5,015 nucleotides of DNA from JACDAS01 sp046262415 (GTDB lineage Bacteria; Actinomycetota; Thermoleophilia; Gaiellales; Gaiellaceae), in assembly GCA_046262415.1 (NCBI GenBank), contig JBHEMU010000138.1, positions 1 through 5,015 of the forward strand, written 5' to 3'. Within the stretch, counting starts at the first letter, position 1; each line of letters starts with the position of its first letter. This document shows positions 4,281 to 5,015 of this stretch, piece after piece. Position numbers and translations under genes: made by a program. A model generated the notes under the pieces. It saw only the letters and a program-made list of their open reading frames with translations, was not told the origin of the DNA and did no database searches.

Positions 4281-5015
4281 CTACCCGGCGGTCTCGGCCG
4301 ATCGGACCGGCGCGTCCCCGAGCGCGTACATGGCGCCGCCCCGGGTGCCGAGGTAGATCCGCCCGTGCCAGACGGACGGCGTCGCCTCGATGCAGCCCCC
4401 CAGGCTGAGCCGCCAGAGCTCTTGCGGAGGTCGGCGCTGCCTCGAGACGTCGTACGCGTGCAGGACGCCGGCGCAGTCGCCCTGCAGGAGGACGCCGTCG
4501 ACCACGACCGGAGAGGCCCACGTCGGGCCGGGCAGGGGCACCCGCCAGAGCACCTTCCCCGAGCGCCGGTCGACCCCCAGCACGCCGCCTGCGTTGGTGG
4601 CCGCGTAGACCATGCCGCGATCGATCGCCGGCGTGGCCCAGATGCCGGCCTTGCCCGCCCAGCCCGTCTCCCGCACCGCGACCGACCAGACCAGCGGCCG
4701 GCGCGGGCGCCGCGGATCCAGCTTCAGCAGCTGACCGACGCGCTCGGCGCGATCGCCGAACCGCTCCAGCTCGCTCGCGACGTACAGGAACCCCTCGTCG
4801 TCGACGACCACCGACGCGTCGGTGTCGTCTCCGGTCCAGAACCGGAAGACTCGCCTCGCCGTCGTGCCGCCGCGAAGCACCTGCCGCAGGTCCCAGCCCT
4901 GCACGAGCCCCGCCGAGTTGGCGAAGTAGGCCACGCCGTCGGCGAAGGCGACCGAGCCCTCGATCGAGAACGCCCGGTCCGGGCGCTCGCGCAGCAGCTG
5001 CTCGTCCCAGCTCGG
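4281..5015 (-). CDS. PQQ-type beta-propeller repeat protein (C-terminal 244 residues, 5' end outside window)
   Basis: The frame is open from the right edge to TAG at 4283-4281, so the gene starts beyond 5015; the GTG at 4934 is an internal Val codon within a blade (ADGVAYFANSAGLVQGWDL), not a convincing start. The fragment holds about five repeats of the PQQ/BamB propeller type, at roughly residues 25-42, 72-110, 132-161, 172-205 and 215-234. The pattern is W-x-(A/T/S)-(T/S)-P, then G-x-(V/I)-Y, A-G-x-L-x-(A/G)-x-D, G-x-x-x-W. It is clearest in IWATPAIDRGMVYAATNAGG (125-144) followed by VLGVDRRSGKVLWRVPL (145-161). Such propellers bind PQQ in dehydrogenases or act as scaffolds; no dehydrogenase catalytic residues or haem motif can be seen in this part, so an enzymatic role is not supported. 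Location is probably extracytoplasmic, by family analogy only. The protein ends directly after the last repeat. Confidence 0.85.
   Translation of the reverse strand, partial: PSWDEQLLRERPDRAFSIEGSVAFADGVAYFANSAGLVQGWDLRQVLRGGTTARRVFRFWTGDDTDASVVVDDEGFLYVASELERFGDRAERVGQLLKLDPRRPRRPLVWSVAVRETGWAGKAGIWATPAIDRGMVYAATNAGGVLGVDRRSGKVLWRVPLPGPTWASPVVVDGVLLQGDCAGVLHAYDVSRQRRPPQELWRLSLGGCIEATPSVWHGRIYLGTRGGAMYALGDAPVRSAETAG

Noticed and set aside
4210..4521. A 103-codon minus-strand frame over the 3' end of the PQQ-repeat gene.
   Set aside because: Arg/Gly-rich shadow of the propeller gene with no motif.
4281..4934. GTG at 4934 as the start of the PQQ-repeat gene.
   Set aside because: The codon lies inside a propeller blade and the frame stays open with sensible blade sequence to the window edge.

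Overview
The window is GC-rich (roughly 70% by eye), and its genes use mostly G/C-ending codons. The gene set is housekeeping plus envelope genes. Several starts lack a Shine-Dalgarno sequence but have a TAnnnT -10 element 6-9 nt upstream. uvrA has a CGAAC-N4-GTTCG LexA box, the Gram-positive/actinobacterial type. Together these suggest an actinobacterium, perhaps a deep-branching one such as Thermoleophilia. The class is inference; the sequence alone does not fix it.

Layout, left to right. (1) 1-248, minus: the first 82 codons of uvrA, which run off the left edge, with a LexA box and a leaderless-type promoter at about 249-281. (2) 303-395, minus: a candidate 30-residue single-span membrane protein not seen in larger reading frames, preceded by a strong hairpin (408-439). 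(3) 451-900, minus: a small membrane protein with a bacterial PH domain (bPH2/YdbS type). (4) 1004-2041, plus: an AI-2E family transporter, divergent from the PH gene across about 103 bp. (5) 2042-2172: a convergent gap packed with stem-loops. (6) 2173-2412, minus: a 79-residue protein with a C-terminal glycine-rich membrane segment. (7) 2441-3250, plus: a calcineurin-like metallophosphoesterase, divergent from (6) across only 28 bp. (8) 3264-4181, minus: a secreted protein with a P/Homo B domain and a fibronectin-III-like module, but no protease domain. (9) 4281 to the right edge, minus: the C-terminal part of a PQQ-type beta-propeller protein.

No multi-gene pathway or defence, mobile or CRISPR system is visible. 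The genes alternate in strand and mostly look like independent units. The PQQ-repeat gene and the secreted P-domain gene point the same way, but 100 bp separates them and the second has its own -10 element. The best signals are regulatory: the SOS box inside the uvrA promoter, a shared palindromic TATA core between genes 6 and 7, and repeated evidence of leaderless transcription. No intergenic stretch exceeds 300 bases.
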